Assembly (NCBI RefSeq): GCF_000757885.1
Contig: NZ_JQCR01000003.1
Coordinates: 2,108,001-2,172,000 of the forward strand
DNA length: 64,000 nt
Direction: 5' to 3'
Source of the DNA: Paenibacillus wynnii
Lineage (GTDB): Bacteria > Bacillota > Bacilli > Paenibacillales > Paenibacillaceae
A program made the position numbers and the translations under genes. Position 1 is the first letter of the stretch; every line of letters begins with the position of its first letter. The notes beneath the pieces are model-generated. The model worked only from the letters and a program-made list of their open reading frames with translations, had not been told where the DNA came from and did no database searches. This document shows, piece after piece, positions 25,449 through 34,431 of the stretch.

Positions 25449-26270
25449 TCACGGGACTCCACCCAGTGCCGTGTACAGATCAGCAACAAAAGTGGCAGAG
25501 TCAGGATAAGGGTTATCCTCCTCTAGAAGACGCCTGAGTATCTGCCGTACCGCAGTGGAAAGACTGAGTTCCTCCTCCCAGGGACGTTCCGGCATGCCCG
25601 GTTCCGGACGGTAACCGGAGTAGAGCATGTATAACATTAAATGGCCAATATCGAACAGATCCGACTGGATGTAAGGCTTCATGCCCGCTGGAGGTACAGA
25701 TTTGAGCGCAGTATCGTCCCAGAACTGACCTTGTCCACCCCCAATGGGCCGTGCCAGACCAAAATCTATAACCACGACCTCTTGGTCCCGTACAATAACA
25801 TTTGGGATACGCAGGTCCAAATGTACAAATCCCGGTTCATGAACATGAGTTATCCGATCCATGAGCACTAATGTCCAGCGCAGGCATTCACGCTCACCGA
25901 TAACAAGGTTCTCCTCAAAAATCAGATCCTCCATTGTCATACCAGCAATATAGTCGGTTACGATCCAGCTTCCCTTTTTACTCTCCCCATAATTCCTCAG
26001 CCTTTGAATATAAGGGTGGTCCAGCCGTGAGAGAACCTCTCTCTCCCGTTCCAGCAGAAGCTTAGCAGTCTTCTTCTTGCTGGGTTTGGCGAGTTTCACC
26101 GCTACTTCACAATTCTCCAGCTCATCCCGGCAGAGATATGCGATGCCATAACTTCCGATGCCAAGTACCTGAACTACACGATACCGTTCTCCAATCACTG
26201 TCCCGGTCTGCGCCGGATAATCACGCCAGGCCAGAATGAAATTGCGCCACCTGTCAAGCAAAGTTAACAC
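25449..26270 (-). CDS. Eukaryotic-type serine/threonine protein kinase
   Basis: A 273-residue cytoplasmic kinase. Visible motifs are the Gly-rich loop VLGIGSYGIAYLCR, the ATP-anchoring Lys in VAVKLAK, the catalytic loop FVHLDLRIPNVIV and the metal-binding DFG in VIDFGLARP. The HRD Arg is replaced by Leu (HLD) and the usual DLK is DLR, while the catalytic Asp and following Asn are kept. No transmembrane or PASTA part follows, so it is a soluble single-domain kinase. The start is a GTG near GGAGGGA. Substrates are unknown; it lies next to surface-protein genes. Confidence 0.88.
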   Translation of the reverse strand: MLTLLDRWRNFILAWRDYPAQTGTVIGERYRVVQVLGIGSYGIAYLCRDELENCEVAVKLAKPSKKKTAKLLLEREREVLSRLDHPYIQRLRNYGESKKGSWIVTDYIAGMTMEDLIFEENLVIGERECLRWTLVLMDRITHVHEPGFVHLDLRIPNVIVRDQEVVVIDFGLARPIGGGQGQFWDDTALKSVPPAGMKPYIQSDLFDIGHLMLYMLYSGYRPEPGMPERPWEEELSLSTAVRQILRRLLEEDNPYPDSATFVADLYTALGGVP

Positions 26271-26362
26271 ACTCCCTCCATGGCTTTAAGGCCTTTGGCT
26301 ACGACTCGATAATCTTAATATATATTCCAATGGACACATTCTCAATGAAAAGAAAAACATTA

Positions 26363-27412
26363 CTACAATAACAGCTCCCAGCTTAATGGAGTACCCATTT
26401 TTAAATCTTTTTTAATTTGCTTTCCCAAAAGTAGATCGTAGTATTTTGGATCTAAACCAAATCCTGGACGAATGATTCTTAAATTTTCCATTGTCATCTC
26501 TTCGCCAGCCTTTATATCTTTAGAAATATAAATCGATCTTCTGAATTGAAGCGAATTTTTTTCTTCCTTTGTTGGACCGATTGAAACCCCGCCCAATGAC
26601 TTCCAAGCAGCATCTGTCTCTTTCACGAGTGAAGCAAATTCTTCAGGCTCCAAGGAAAAAGCAGAATCAACTCCTCCCTCATCACGGTTAAGTGTAAAAT
26701 GCTTCTCAATGACTGTGCTGCCCAGAGCTACACTTGCAACAGCTGCTCCAATTCCCAAGGTATGGTCTGATAAACCAACCTGACAATCAAATATATCTCT
26801 TAAATAGGGAATCGTATTCAGATTCGAGTTTCCGGGTGAAGCTGGATAACTGCTTGTGCACTTTAATAAAATGAAATCATAACAGCCTGCCTCAGTAATT
26901 GTTTTTACTACATTTTCAATTTCACCAAGGGAAGCCATCCCTGTTGAGATAATCATCGGCTTTCCTTTGGATGCGACCTTTCTTAATAAAGGGATATCAT
27001 TATTTTCGAAAGAGGCAATTTTATAGCAAGGAACATCAAGGGTTTCTAAAAATTCAAGCGATGTTTCATCAAACGGTGTACTAAAAGGAATCATACCTAA
27101 TTCCCTGCAACAATCAAAGATCGTCTGATGCCATTCCCAAGGGGTATACGCCTCTTTATAGAGTTCAAATAGAGACTTCCCTTTCCAAAGTCCATTGGAT
27201 TCAATCCTGAAATCTCCGGTTTGGATATTAAGTGTCATCGTTTCAGGAGTATACGTTTGAATTTTAAACGCATGCGCTCCTGCTTTTGCCGCAGCTTTCA
27301 CAATATCGAGCGCCCGGTCAAGTGACTTATTATGATTCCCTGACATTTCCGCTATGATAAAAGGAGGATTGCCCTTTCCTATACGTTTATTACCGATCGT
27401 GATTTCCTTCAT
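26363..27412 (-). CDS. pseI: Pseudaminic acid synthase
   Basis: PseI condenses 2,4-diacetamido-2,4,6-trideoxy-L-altrose with phosphoenolpyruvate to give pseudaminic acid. The 349-residue product has the NeuB-type barrel (PFIIAEMSGNHNKSLDRAL, FKIQTYTPETMTL, PMIISTGMASLGEIE, EKHFTLNR) and a C-terminal SAF/antifreeze-like domain (RRSIYISKDIKAGEEMT). It is the last gene of the cluster and overlaps the preceding acetyltransferase by 23 bases, so the two are translationally coupled. A Leg synthase is possible but the gene set favours pseudaminate. Confidence 0.9.
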   Translation of the reverse strand: MKEITIGNKRIGKGNPPFIIAEMSGNHNKSLDRALDIVKAAAKAGAHAFKIQTYTPETMTLNIQTGDFRIESNGLWKGKSLFELYKEAYTPWEWHQTIFDCCRELGMIPFSTPFDETSLEFLETLDVPCYKIASFENNDIPLLRKVASKGKPMIISTGMASLGEIENVVKTITEAGCYDFILLKCTSSYPASPGNSNLNTIPYLRDIFDCQVGLSDHTLGIGAAVASVALGSTVIEKHFTLNRDEGGVDSAFSLEPEEFASLVKETDAAWKSLGGVSIGPTKEEKNSLQFRRSIYISKDIKAGEEMTMENLRIIRPGFGLDPKYYDLLLGKQIKKDLKMGTPLSWELLL

Positions 27413-27962
27413 TTGCTCTCAAAACCTCCTCTTTTAGAAATTCACTTTGCTTCTCCCATTGTTCATTAAATACACCCATTAACACCACATCGACATATTT
27501 ATTATTTTTCAGAATTTGCTTTACTAGCCTGCCTTCTTCAGCAAAACCTAATTTTTGGTGATAGGATAAGCTCTTTCTATTAAAGTCCAGTATTTGAGCA
27601 CAACATTTCCTCATCTTTCTTTCTTTAAAAATGTAATCCAAAGCTAAGATCCCCATGATCTTCCCGGACCCGCGAGGACTGGTCTTATCCCCAATATAGA
27701 ATCCCCATTCACAAGTTTTGTTCTTCGGATCGATTTGTGAAAAGTTAACTAAACCAATGGGTTTTTCTTTATAAAAACACAGCTTTACTAGTTTACTTGC
27801 ATCTTTTTCCACGGCCTCCAACCATCGATAATGATCTTCTAACGGAATCAAATCATCATGATTCATAAAAGGACGTATATGATCAGCATTACGCCATTCC
27901 AATACAAGATTGATTTCCCCTTGGCTTAAATTCTCCAGTTTATAATCATTAATGGATGTCAT
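27390..27962 (-). CDS. pseH: UDP-4-amino-sugar N-acetyltransferase, PseH-like GNAT
   Basis: A 190-residue GNAT-fold acetyltransferase that should acetylate the 4-amino group of the UDP-sugar intermediate. The acetyl-CoA binding region is DKTSPRGSGKIMGILALDYI, and the C-terminal strand pair includes LGFAEEGRLVKQIL. It overlaps pseG by 14 bases and pseI by 23, which places it firmly in this operon. The substrate assignment rests on context. Confidence 0.85.
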   Translation of the reverse strand: MTSINDYKLENLSQGEINLVLEWRNADHIRPFMNHDDLIPLEDHYRWLEAVEKDASKLVKLCFYKEKPIGLVNFSQIDPKNKTCEWGFYIGDKTSPRGSGKIMGILALDYIFKERKMRKCCAQILDFNRKSLSYHQKLGFAEEGRLVKQILKNNKYVDVVLMGVFNEQWEKQSEFLKEEVLRANEGNHDR

Positions 27963-29028
27963 TTTCCCCTCCCAAAATAATATTGTCTATGACTTCATTG
28001 AATTTATCCTCTCCCATAAGCTGAAGGGCTTTTATAGATAGCTCTTTCACCAAAAAGGGGTTGGCAAGCATTGTGTTAATTTCGTCTTCCATCCTTTTCG
28101 TTGTTACTCCAGCACTAACACCTAGGCATCTAGTAGCCCCTTTATCATGGACCCGTTTTGTTATTTCCCTTTGGTTATCTGCAGTTACAATGGAAAGCGA
28201 AGGCAATCCTAAATAACACCGCTCCCAGGTGGAACTTCCGCCTGCTCCAATTGAAAAGTCGGCCTTCCACATTAATTCGGCCATATAATCAATCTGACAA
28301 TGAAAAAATGCATTTGGCATAGTGTTACACATCTGTTCAATGACATCCTTGTTTGTATTCATTTCACCTACTACGACATCAATGTGTAAATAAGAAAATC
28401 GGGAATTACTTAATGTTTGTAATACTTTTAATGTTTCATGAGTAGGGTCTGTGCCACCAAAAAACACAAGAATTCTGTTTATTCTTCCATCACGCTCCGC
28501 TAACTGCTTCTTAACTGACCGAAATTCAGGACGAAGTATTGCATAACTAGTCCCTATTAACTTCACGCAACTTTTCGGGACTAAATCATGATAACGGTCT
28601 TCAGCATATGAACTATTCTGATCTATTACAATACTGCATTGATGTGGCCGATCGGCTAAGTCATCGATCACAACAATCTTCGCTACATTCGCTTCTATTA
28701 ATTTCTCCCATCTATAATCGATTCCATAATGGTCAATGATCAAACAATCAACAGGCGAGCATTCAATCAGGATTTGTGCGGTTTCCATCGCATCTGTTTC
28801 CCAGTCCACTTGTAACCAAGATGCATAAGTTCGTTCACTTTGGAATGGCAGCAAAAATACATGATAGCCCTTGTCCCTTATATAGTTTGATAGATTCCCA
28901 GGTAAATCACGGCAAATGAACGATATTTTCGCTTTTTCTTTCTTAAGTTCATTGGCCAGTGTTACACAACGCATAACATGACCCGTACCCATTTCATATG
29001 AAGAATCGACCCGAAAGATTATATTCAT
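27949..29028 (-). CDS. pseG: UDP-sugar hydrolase, PseG-like
   Basis: PseG removes UDP from the diacetamido-trideoxy-altrose nucleotide before the synthase step. The 359-residue product has a GT-B-like fold with IIFRVDSSYEMGTGHVMRC at the start (the His of GTGH is the usual catalytic base), LIIDHYGID, and a UDP-binding end (SIGAGGSSTWERCYLGLPS). I start it at the ATG at 29028, nine bases after AGGAG; the frame is open 19 codons further, over the end of the preceding gene. Confidence 0.9.
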   Translation of the reverse strand: MNIIFRVDSSYEMGTGHVMRCVTLANELKKEKAKISFICRDLPGNLSNYIRDKGYHVFLLPFQSERTYASWLQVDWETDAMETAQILIECSPVDCLIIDHYGIDYRWEKLIEANVAKIVVIDDLADRPHQCSIVIDQNSSYAEDRYHDLVPKSCVKLIGTSYAILRPEFRSVKKQLAERDGRINRILVFFGGTDPTHETLKVLQTLSNSRFSYLHIDVVVGEMNTNKDVIEQMCNTMPNAFFHCQIDYMAELMWKADFSIGAGGSSTWERCYLGLPSLSIVTADNQREITKRVHDKGATRCLGVSAGVTTKRMEDEINTMLANPFLVKELSIKALQLMGEDKFNEVIDNIILGGENDIH

Positions 29029-29030
29029 TT

Positions 29031-29777
29031 TTAAGATCTCCTGTGTACTTTCTTTTGTTCGATATGAGCGTTGAGTAGCACCCATTCTGGATTCTCTTGT
29101 AAAATGGAGACAACATCATCCAGCGTGAACCGTTCTATTCTCCTCTTGTACAGAGCTGTTATCAGTCTCGCAATTAATTCAAAGTCCGCTTCCGTATCCA
29201 CTGTGAGGCGATAAGAGCTTAAATCTGTTGTCTGCTTAACTTGCCCTAATCTAAAAACTTCAGGATGCTGATACAAATAAGAGGTAACATGTTCCCGCTC
29301 TGCAGCATAACTCGCTTCCTTATATGCCTGTTCCAACACCTTCATTGAGAAAACCTCAACATCATATCCACGAGGATAGGTTCTCTCAATGGTGTTGGAT
29401 ACATAATCATAACGTTCTGAATTGGATAGAAAAACAGTTATTACCTCGTCTATAACAGCCGGGTCCAGTAATGGGCAGTCTGAAGTAAGGCGAACAACGA
29501 TCTCTGCCCCATAATAACAAGCCGCTTGATAATACCGGGACAAGACATCTTCCTCCGAACCCCGGTAGTAATCCACTGACATTCGTTTACACAAATCAAT
29601 GATGGGCTGTTCTGCATCCTTAGTCGTTGTAGCAATGACAATTTGGTCTATGGTCTTGGCTTGTCTTACTCGCTCTATCTGATATTCAAGTAGAGGTTTA
29701 CTTACAACTTCTTTCATAATTTTTCCCGGTAGTCTCGTCGATTCCATTCTTGCCTGTATGATCGCTACTATTCTCAT
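29031..29777 (-). CDS. pseF: CMP-nonulosonate (pseudaminate) cytidylyltransferase
   Basis: This 248-residue enzyme activates the nonulosonic acid as its CMP form. It has the SpsF/NeuA-type nucleotidyltransferase start IIQARMESTRLPGKIM with the CTP-binding Arg and Lys, and the acidic metal site LTSDCPLLDP, plus TYPRGYDVEVFS. The family includes spore coat polysaccharide protein SpsF. AAGGAGATCC precedes the ATG. Substrate is assigned from the pse context. Confidence 0.87.
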   Translation of the reverse strand: MRIVAIIQARMESTRLPGKIMKEVVSKPLLEYQIERVRQAKTIDQIVIATTTKDAEQPIIDLCKRMSVDYYRGSEEDVLSRYYQAACYYGAEIVVRLTSDCPLLDPAVIDEVITVFLSNSERYDYVSNTIERTYPRGYDVEVFSMKVLEQAYKEASYAAEREHVTSYLYQHPEVFRLGQVKQTTDLSSYRLTVDTEADFELIARLITALYKRRIERFTLDDVVSILQENPEWVLLNAHIEQKKVHRRS

Positions 29778-29792
29778 AGGATCTCCTTCATA

Positions 29793-30989
29793 TCATTTAG
29801 AGTAATAGTCTAAGACTTTATTTACAGCACGGATAACGTCATAAACATCCTGCTCCGACATCCCGTGGAATAGCGGCAGCGTAATCATTCTGTTATACAA
29901 TTGTTCTGCCTTCGGGCAAATCCCTTGTGGGTAGCCGAGCTCTTGATAATAAGGCAAGAGATGCACTGGAATATAGTGCACATTCACACCTATGTTCTCC
30001 TTAAGCAGTGCTTCAAAGACATTTTTTCTACTGCCTCTTAGCTGCTCCAAGTTAAGAGAGATGATATACAGATGCCAACTGGAGTCACCCTCACTGCTCT
30101 GGTAAGGAATTTGGATTGTATTTGTATGTTGAAATGCCTCGTTATACATAGCCGCATATTTTTTCCTTAAATCAATAAATTGATCTATTTTTTTGAGCTG
30201 GCTTATGCCAAGAGCTGCCTGGATATCAGTGATTCGATAGTTATACCCCAGGAATTGCATTTCATAGTACCAGGGACCGTGATTCTGAGTCATAAGATCA
30301 GGGTTACGTGTAATGCCATGCGACCGAAATTGCAGCAGTTTCTCATAATACATCGGGTTATTCGTTGTAATTATTCCACCTTCACCCGTTGTTATATGCT
30401 TTACGGGGTGAAAGCTGAACATCGTCATATCTCCAATGGAGCCAATGCTTTTATTCTTATATTTTGCACCAAGCGCATGTGCCGCATCTTCAATCACAAC
30501 TAAGTTTTTTTCCTTGGCTATTTTATTGATTTCATCAAGCTCAACTGGCTGACCTGTAAAATGAACGGGAATGATTGCTTTTGTTTTTTCTGTTATCTTG
30601 TCCTTGATCCGTTTGGGATCCAGATTATACGTTAGCGGATCGATGTCGGCGAATACCGGCTTTGCTCCTTGGTATAATATACAGTTAGCCGAGGCGGCAA
30701 AGGTCATTGGTGTAGTAATGACCTCATGTCCCGCGCCAATCCCGGCAGCATAGCAGGCACCATGTAATGCTGCTGTTCCGCTTGTGAAGGCCACAGCATA
30801 TTTCGCTCCTGTGAAGCTTGCAATCTCAGATTCAAATTGCTCAATTGCAGGACCCGTTGTTAAGAAATCACTTTGTAACACCTTAATAACCGATTGGATA
30901 TCCTCCTCATCGATGACTTGTCTTCCATAAGGTAAATAGTGACTACGCACCGGGGTTCCACCATGGATTGCTAATTTGCTGCCGCTCAT
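29793..30989 (-). CDS. pseC: UDP-4-keto-sugar aminotransferase, PseC-like
   Basis: PseC is a PLP enzyme that aminates UDP-4-keto-6-deoxy-AltNAc. The 398-residue DegT/DnrJ/EryC1-family product shows AVAFTSGTAALHGACYAAGIG, the PLP-binding Asp in VVIEDAAHALGAKYK, and the Schiff-base Lys in MFSFHPVKHITTGEGG. The start overlaps the upstream SDR stop by four bases (ATGA). Other DegT aminotransferases look alike; the pse neighbours decide the call. Confidence 0.9.
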   Translation of the reverse strand: MSGSKLAIHGGTPVRSHYLPYGRQVIDEEDIQSVIKVLQSDFLTTGPAIEQFESEIASFTGAKYAVAFTSGTAALHGACYAAGIGAGHEVITTPMTFAASANCILYQGAKPVFADIDPLTYNLDPKRIKDKITEKTKAIIPVHFTGQPVELDEINKIAKEKNLVVIEDAAHALGAKYKNKSIGSIGDMTMFSFHPVKHITTGEGGIITTNNPMYYEKLLQFRSHGITRNPDLMTQNHGPWYYEMQFLGYNYRITDIQAALGISQLKKIDQFIDLRKKYAAMYNEAFQHTNTIQIPYQSSEGDSSWHLYIISLNLEQLRGSRKNVFEALLKENIGVNVHYIPVHLLPYYQELGYPQGICPKAEQLYNRMITLPLFHGMSEQDVYDVIRAVNKVLDYYSK

Positions 30990-31951
30990 GATTTGAAACG
31001 ATCCTTTCTATGAAAGGTAGATTGTATCCATTTTTCCGTCTGTTTTATCCCCTCTTCAATCGTTACCTTCGGTGTCCAAAACAGGGTTTTTTCAGCTTTT
31101 TGAAAATTACATAACAGCTTTTGGATCTCACTTTGAGGATGAATATGGGGAATATGATGAATAGGCACTTGCTCATCTGCAATAAGCTCTGCTAAATGAT
31201 TGATTGAAATATCTTCCCCTGTACCTGCATTCACGATTTCTCCTTTTAACTGATCGTTGTAACCAGCTTCAACTACAAAATCAGCACAATCTTCTACATA
31301 TAATAAATCCCGTGATTGTGTGCCATCCCCATAGATGTTTAGGGGTTCGCCTTTTAATTTATTATGAATAAAGATGGCCACGACTCCGCCTTCACCACCG
31401 GTTCTCTGAAAAGGACCATACGTATTAAACGGTCTCACGACTACTACTGGTAAACCGTAGGCAAAGAAATAGGATAACACCATATTCTCAGCAGCAATTT
31501 TGGCTCCAGCATAGGGGGAAGCCGGTTTGATAGGGGACTGTTCGTCAATTCCATGTTCCTCACTTGCTCTGGCGTATACCATGCATGTACTCATAAAGAC
31601 TATTTTCACATGCTGCTTTCTGCATTCTTCTAGTAAATAAAAGGTAGCAACTGTGTCGTTGTTAAAAGTGGTCTCAGGATCATCAATACTGTCTTGAACA
31701 TTGATACTTGCTGCAAGGTGGTAACAAAGATCAAATTTTGTATCGCGAAAAAGCTCCTTTAATGATTCTCGATCTTTAAGATCCATAATTTTGACCATTT
31801 GCAGATTTTCATTGTCCATAAACTCGTTTACATTCTCAAGTGATGAATTCGCTAAGTTATCTAATACCCATACCTTTTGACCATCCTTTAACAAACGTCC
31901 AACGACCCATCTACCAATGAAACCAGTACCACCAGTTACGAGTATGTTCAT
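30986..31951 (-). CDS. NAD-dependent SDR epimerase/dehydratase in the pse cluster
   Basis: A 321-residue extended SDR enzyme. The cofactor motif is VTGGTGFIGRWVVGRLL; the catalytic Tyr-Lys is in SPYAGAKIAAENM; the substrate site includes RPFNTYGPFQRTGGEG. It sits between the PseB-like and PseC-like genes. In Bacillus thuringiensis the step is shared by two SDR enzymes, Pen and Pal, so this gene may be one partner. A UDP-glucose 4-epimerase-like role for another sugar is also possible. GGAGGTTTACT precedes the ATG. Confidence 0.8.
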   Translation of the reverse strand: MNILVTGGTGFIGRWVVGRLLKDGQKVWVLDNLANSSLENVNEFMDNENLQMVKIMDLKDRESLKELFRDTKFDLCYHLAASINVQDSIDDPETTFNNDTVATFYLLEECRKQHVKIVFMSTCMVYARASEEHGIDEQSPIKPASPYAGAKIAAENMVLSYFFAYGLPVVVVRPFNTYGPFQRTGGEGGVVAIFIHNKLKGEPLNIYGDGTQSRDLLYVEDCADFVVEAGYNDQLKGEIVNAGTGEDISINHLAELIADEQVPIHHIPHIHPQSEIQKLLCNFQKAEKTLFWTPKVTIEEGIKQTEKWIQSTFHRKDRFKS

Positions 31952-31963
31952 AGTAAACCTCCG

Positions 31964-32968
31964 CTAGATTAGATTTTGTTCGTTAGTTAGTTTCCGCACT
32001 TGTTCCTTAGTCAGCGGTATTGCTCCTTCCGAGCTATAGGTACCGGGTTTCGGTCTACTTGCCTTCTTGTATGTTTTTTTAGGGGCAAACGGAGAAGGAA
32101 CAATATATAAATTCGGTAATTCATAAGCACTTAATGATTCGTCATACGTCATCAGTTCTTCATATTTTTTTTCACCAGGCTTTAAGCCAACTTCAACAAT
32201 ATCAACTGCGGACGGGTCAATCCCGTATTTCTTTCGCGTTTCTTCCACCACAACTTCTGCTAAGTCCTTAAGTTTAATTACAGGCATTTTTAAAATAAAC
32301 GTTTCTCCACCTTTAGCTATCTGCAGGGATTGGATTGTAAGTATAGTCGCCTGCTCTAACGTCATCATAAATCTAGTCATTGATAAATCCGTTACAGTTA
32401 CATCTTTGCCTTCTCTGACTTGCTTCACAAATAACGGTATGACCGAACCTCTGGAGCCCATTACATTCCCAAACCGCACTGTAGAAAAAACAGTTTTTCC
32501 TGAGCCCTTCGAGTATTCTGCCGAGGAAACAAGCTTCTCAGCGGATAATTTTGTTGCTCCATAATTATTGGTCGGAGAAATGGCTTTATCTGTACTTGTA
32601 AACACTACTTTTTTTACGTTCTGCTGTTTCGCTGCTCTAATCACGTTATAGGTGCCGATAATATTCGTGAGTACAGCCTCAAAAGGGTTATATTCACAAA
32701 ATGAAACATGCTTCATTGCTGCTGTATGGAACACATAATCCATATCTTCCATCGCACTTAACACACGATCATAATCACGAACATCTCCAATCAGGTAACT
32801 TAGCTTTGAATTTCCATTCACTTCATTTTGCAGCTCGAATTGTTTATACTCATCCCTACTAAAAATCTTGATGACTTCAGGTTCCTCTTGTAAAATATGC
32901 TTCACAATGTTTTTTCCAATGGTGCCTGTTCCGCCAATAACCAGGATTTTTTTATTTCTAAAAAACAT
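31964..32968 (-). CDS. pseB: UDP-N-acetylglucosamine 4,6-dehydratase, PseB-like
   Basis: The first committed step of pseudaminate synthesis: inverting 4,6-dehydration of UDP-GlcNAc. The 334-residue SDR product shows VIGGTGTIGKNIVKHIL, HTAAMKHVSFCEYNPFEAV, the catalytic segment TSTDKAISPTNNYGATKL (Asp-Lys and Tyr typical of PseB/FlaA1), and RFGNVMGSRGSVIPLF. GGAGGACAG precedes the ATG. It may be the Pal-like partner if the two-enzyme route applies. Confidence 0.9.
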   Translation of the reverse strand: MFFRNKKILVIGGTGTIGKNIVKHILQEEPEVIKIFSRDEYKQFELQNEVNGNSKLSYLIGDVRDYDRVLSAMEDMDYVFHTAAMKHVSFCEYNPFEAVLTNIIGTYNVIRAAKQQNVKKVVFTSTDKAISPTNNYGATKLSAEKLVSSAEYSKGSGKTVFSTVRFGNVMGSRGSVIPLFVKQVREGKDVTVTDLSMTRFMMTLEQATILTIQSLQIAKGGETFILKMPVIKLKDLAEVVVEETRKKYGIDPSAVDIVEVGLKPGEKKYEELMTYDESLSAYELPNLYIVPSPFAPKKTYKKASRPKPGTYSSEGAIPLTKEQVRKLTNEQNLI

Positions 32969-32990
32969 ACCTGTCCTCCTCCCTTCTCAT

Positions 32991-34415
32991 TTATTCAGAT
33001 CTTACATTTATCAATTGGTTGATCAAATTTGTAAGCTCTTTACCAGAATGTTCTGTTTGATAGGATTGCAGTAAAAACTTATTCTTCACACCCTCATAGG
33101 TAAATCTCTCTTTTTCACTAGAAAAATATAAAGAGACTATTTTTATTAATTCGGTTGGTTCGTTCTGAATATATTTCTCCAGGGTATTATAATAATCGTA
33201 CTCTCGATTTGCATGAATGAAATCATAGACAAAAACAGGTTTATTCATTAACAAACCTTCCAAGGCAACGGTAGAAAGTGAAGATAGGATCCCATCTGAA
33301 TTAATAATCAAATCACGTATATCTACTTTTCTATCTTTGATAACATGGACTGATTTATATTTGCTTTCCAAATCCGTATAGATTGAAATCAGCTTTTTTG
33401 AAAATTCCCAAGGATGGGGTTTTATGATTAATTGAAATTTCTCATCCGTAACCAATTCTGTGATAAGCACTTGTATCTTTTTTTCATCTAATTTAGGCCC
33501 TGTAGCAAGTAATAACGTAATTTTATTGGGATCAAGGTCGTATGCTTCAATAAACGTATGATTCGGTAGTAGTCGTGAAGAAGTAAAGATTTCATCATAT
33601 CGAGGGTGACCGATCACTGCGATTCGCTTTTCCTCAAGACCTCTTGTCACAAACCACTTTTTCTCATACTCTCCATATACACCCACATGACTTGAGAAAA
33701 CGGGGATAAAGGCTTCCTCCCCCATCAAAATCCCATGTTGCAAACAAATGCAGGGAATTCCTTTCATAGCTCCAACAATAGCAAGGGATCGACTCATAAC
33801 ATCTTCTGACGTACCTATCAATACCGTTGCTATCGGAATTTGATCATAAAGATTACTAACAGTTTCTATTGCATCTACTATACCGGGAATTCGTTTAATG
33901 AAGGTTTGGCTAAAAAAAGGATTACTAAAAGCCGGATGTCCTTCGTATTTAGCTACAATTGAAGTTGCCATTCTGATTAACTCTTCAGACGTATGTCTTG
34001 TGTCACTCTTATAGCTTCCAACAAATACATTCGGAATCCCAAAGTATTCAGGGGCTCTGGAACGTGACAAAACCAACGTGTGATCTCTATTAAAATACTC
34101 ACTTAATCTTTTCTCTGGAATTCTTGTGTAGTCTAGATTGATTAATATCTTTCCATCTACATTCGTCTTCATGGGTTGCTTAATAGGTGCTACCATCATT
34201 TCAAAAAAAGGTTGAATCTCGTTTTGTTCCTTAATACTTGAATCGTTCAATTTCATCCCAAAATCTTGTCGCTCCATATCGCTTCTAAGTTCATCATTAA
34301 TTTGTTGATAGAAATTCGTCATGAGAGCAATGGGGATGTCTCTATATTGTAAATCCTTAAAAACATTGATGAATTCACTATAAAGAGACCAGTAATTAGA
34401 AAGATAGATAGACAC
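32991..34415 (-). CDS. GT-B type glycosyl/glycerophosphotransferase-like protein
   Basis: A 474-residue protein whose C-terminal half resembles CDP-glycerol glycerophosphotransferases and related GT-B enzymes: ICLQHGILMGEEAFIPVFSS, LLATGPKLDEKKIQ, LIIKPHPWEFSKK and the nucleotide-binding-site stretch SDGILSSLSTVALEGLLMNKP. The N-terminal 120 residues are poorly conserved. The start is a GTG after AAGGAGG. It may add the nonulosonic acid or a phospho-glycerol to the surface glycan; the donor is unknown. Confidence 0.75.
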   Translation of the reverse strand: MSIYLSNYWSLYSEFINVFKDLQYRDIPIALMTNFYQQINDELRSDMERQDFGMKLNDSSIKEQNEIQPFFEMMVAPIKQPMKTNVDGKILINLDYTRIPEKRLSEYFNRDHTLVLSRSRAPEYFGIPNVFVGSYKSDTRHTSEELIRMATSIVAKYEGHPAFSNPFFSQTFIKRIPGIVDAIETVSNLYDQIPIATVLIGTSEDVMSRSLAIVGAMKGIPCICLQHGILMGEEAFIPVFSSHVGVYGEYEKKWFVTRGLEEKRIAVIGHPRYDEIFTSSRLLPNHTFIEAYDLDPNKITLLLATGPKLDEKKIQVLITELVTDEKFQLIIKPHPWEFSKKLISIYTDLESKYKSVHVIKDRKVDIRDLIINSDGILSSLSTVALEGLLMNKPVFVYDFIHANREYDYYNTLEKYIQNEPTELIKIVSLYFSSEKERFTYEGVKNKFLLQSYQTEHSGKELTNLINQLINVRSE

Positions 34416-34431
34416 TCCTTGTTATCCCTCC

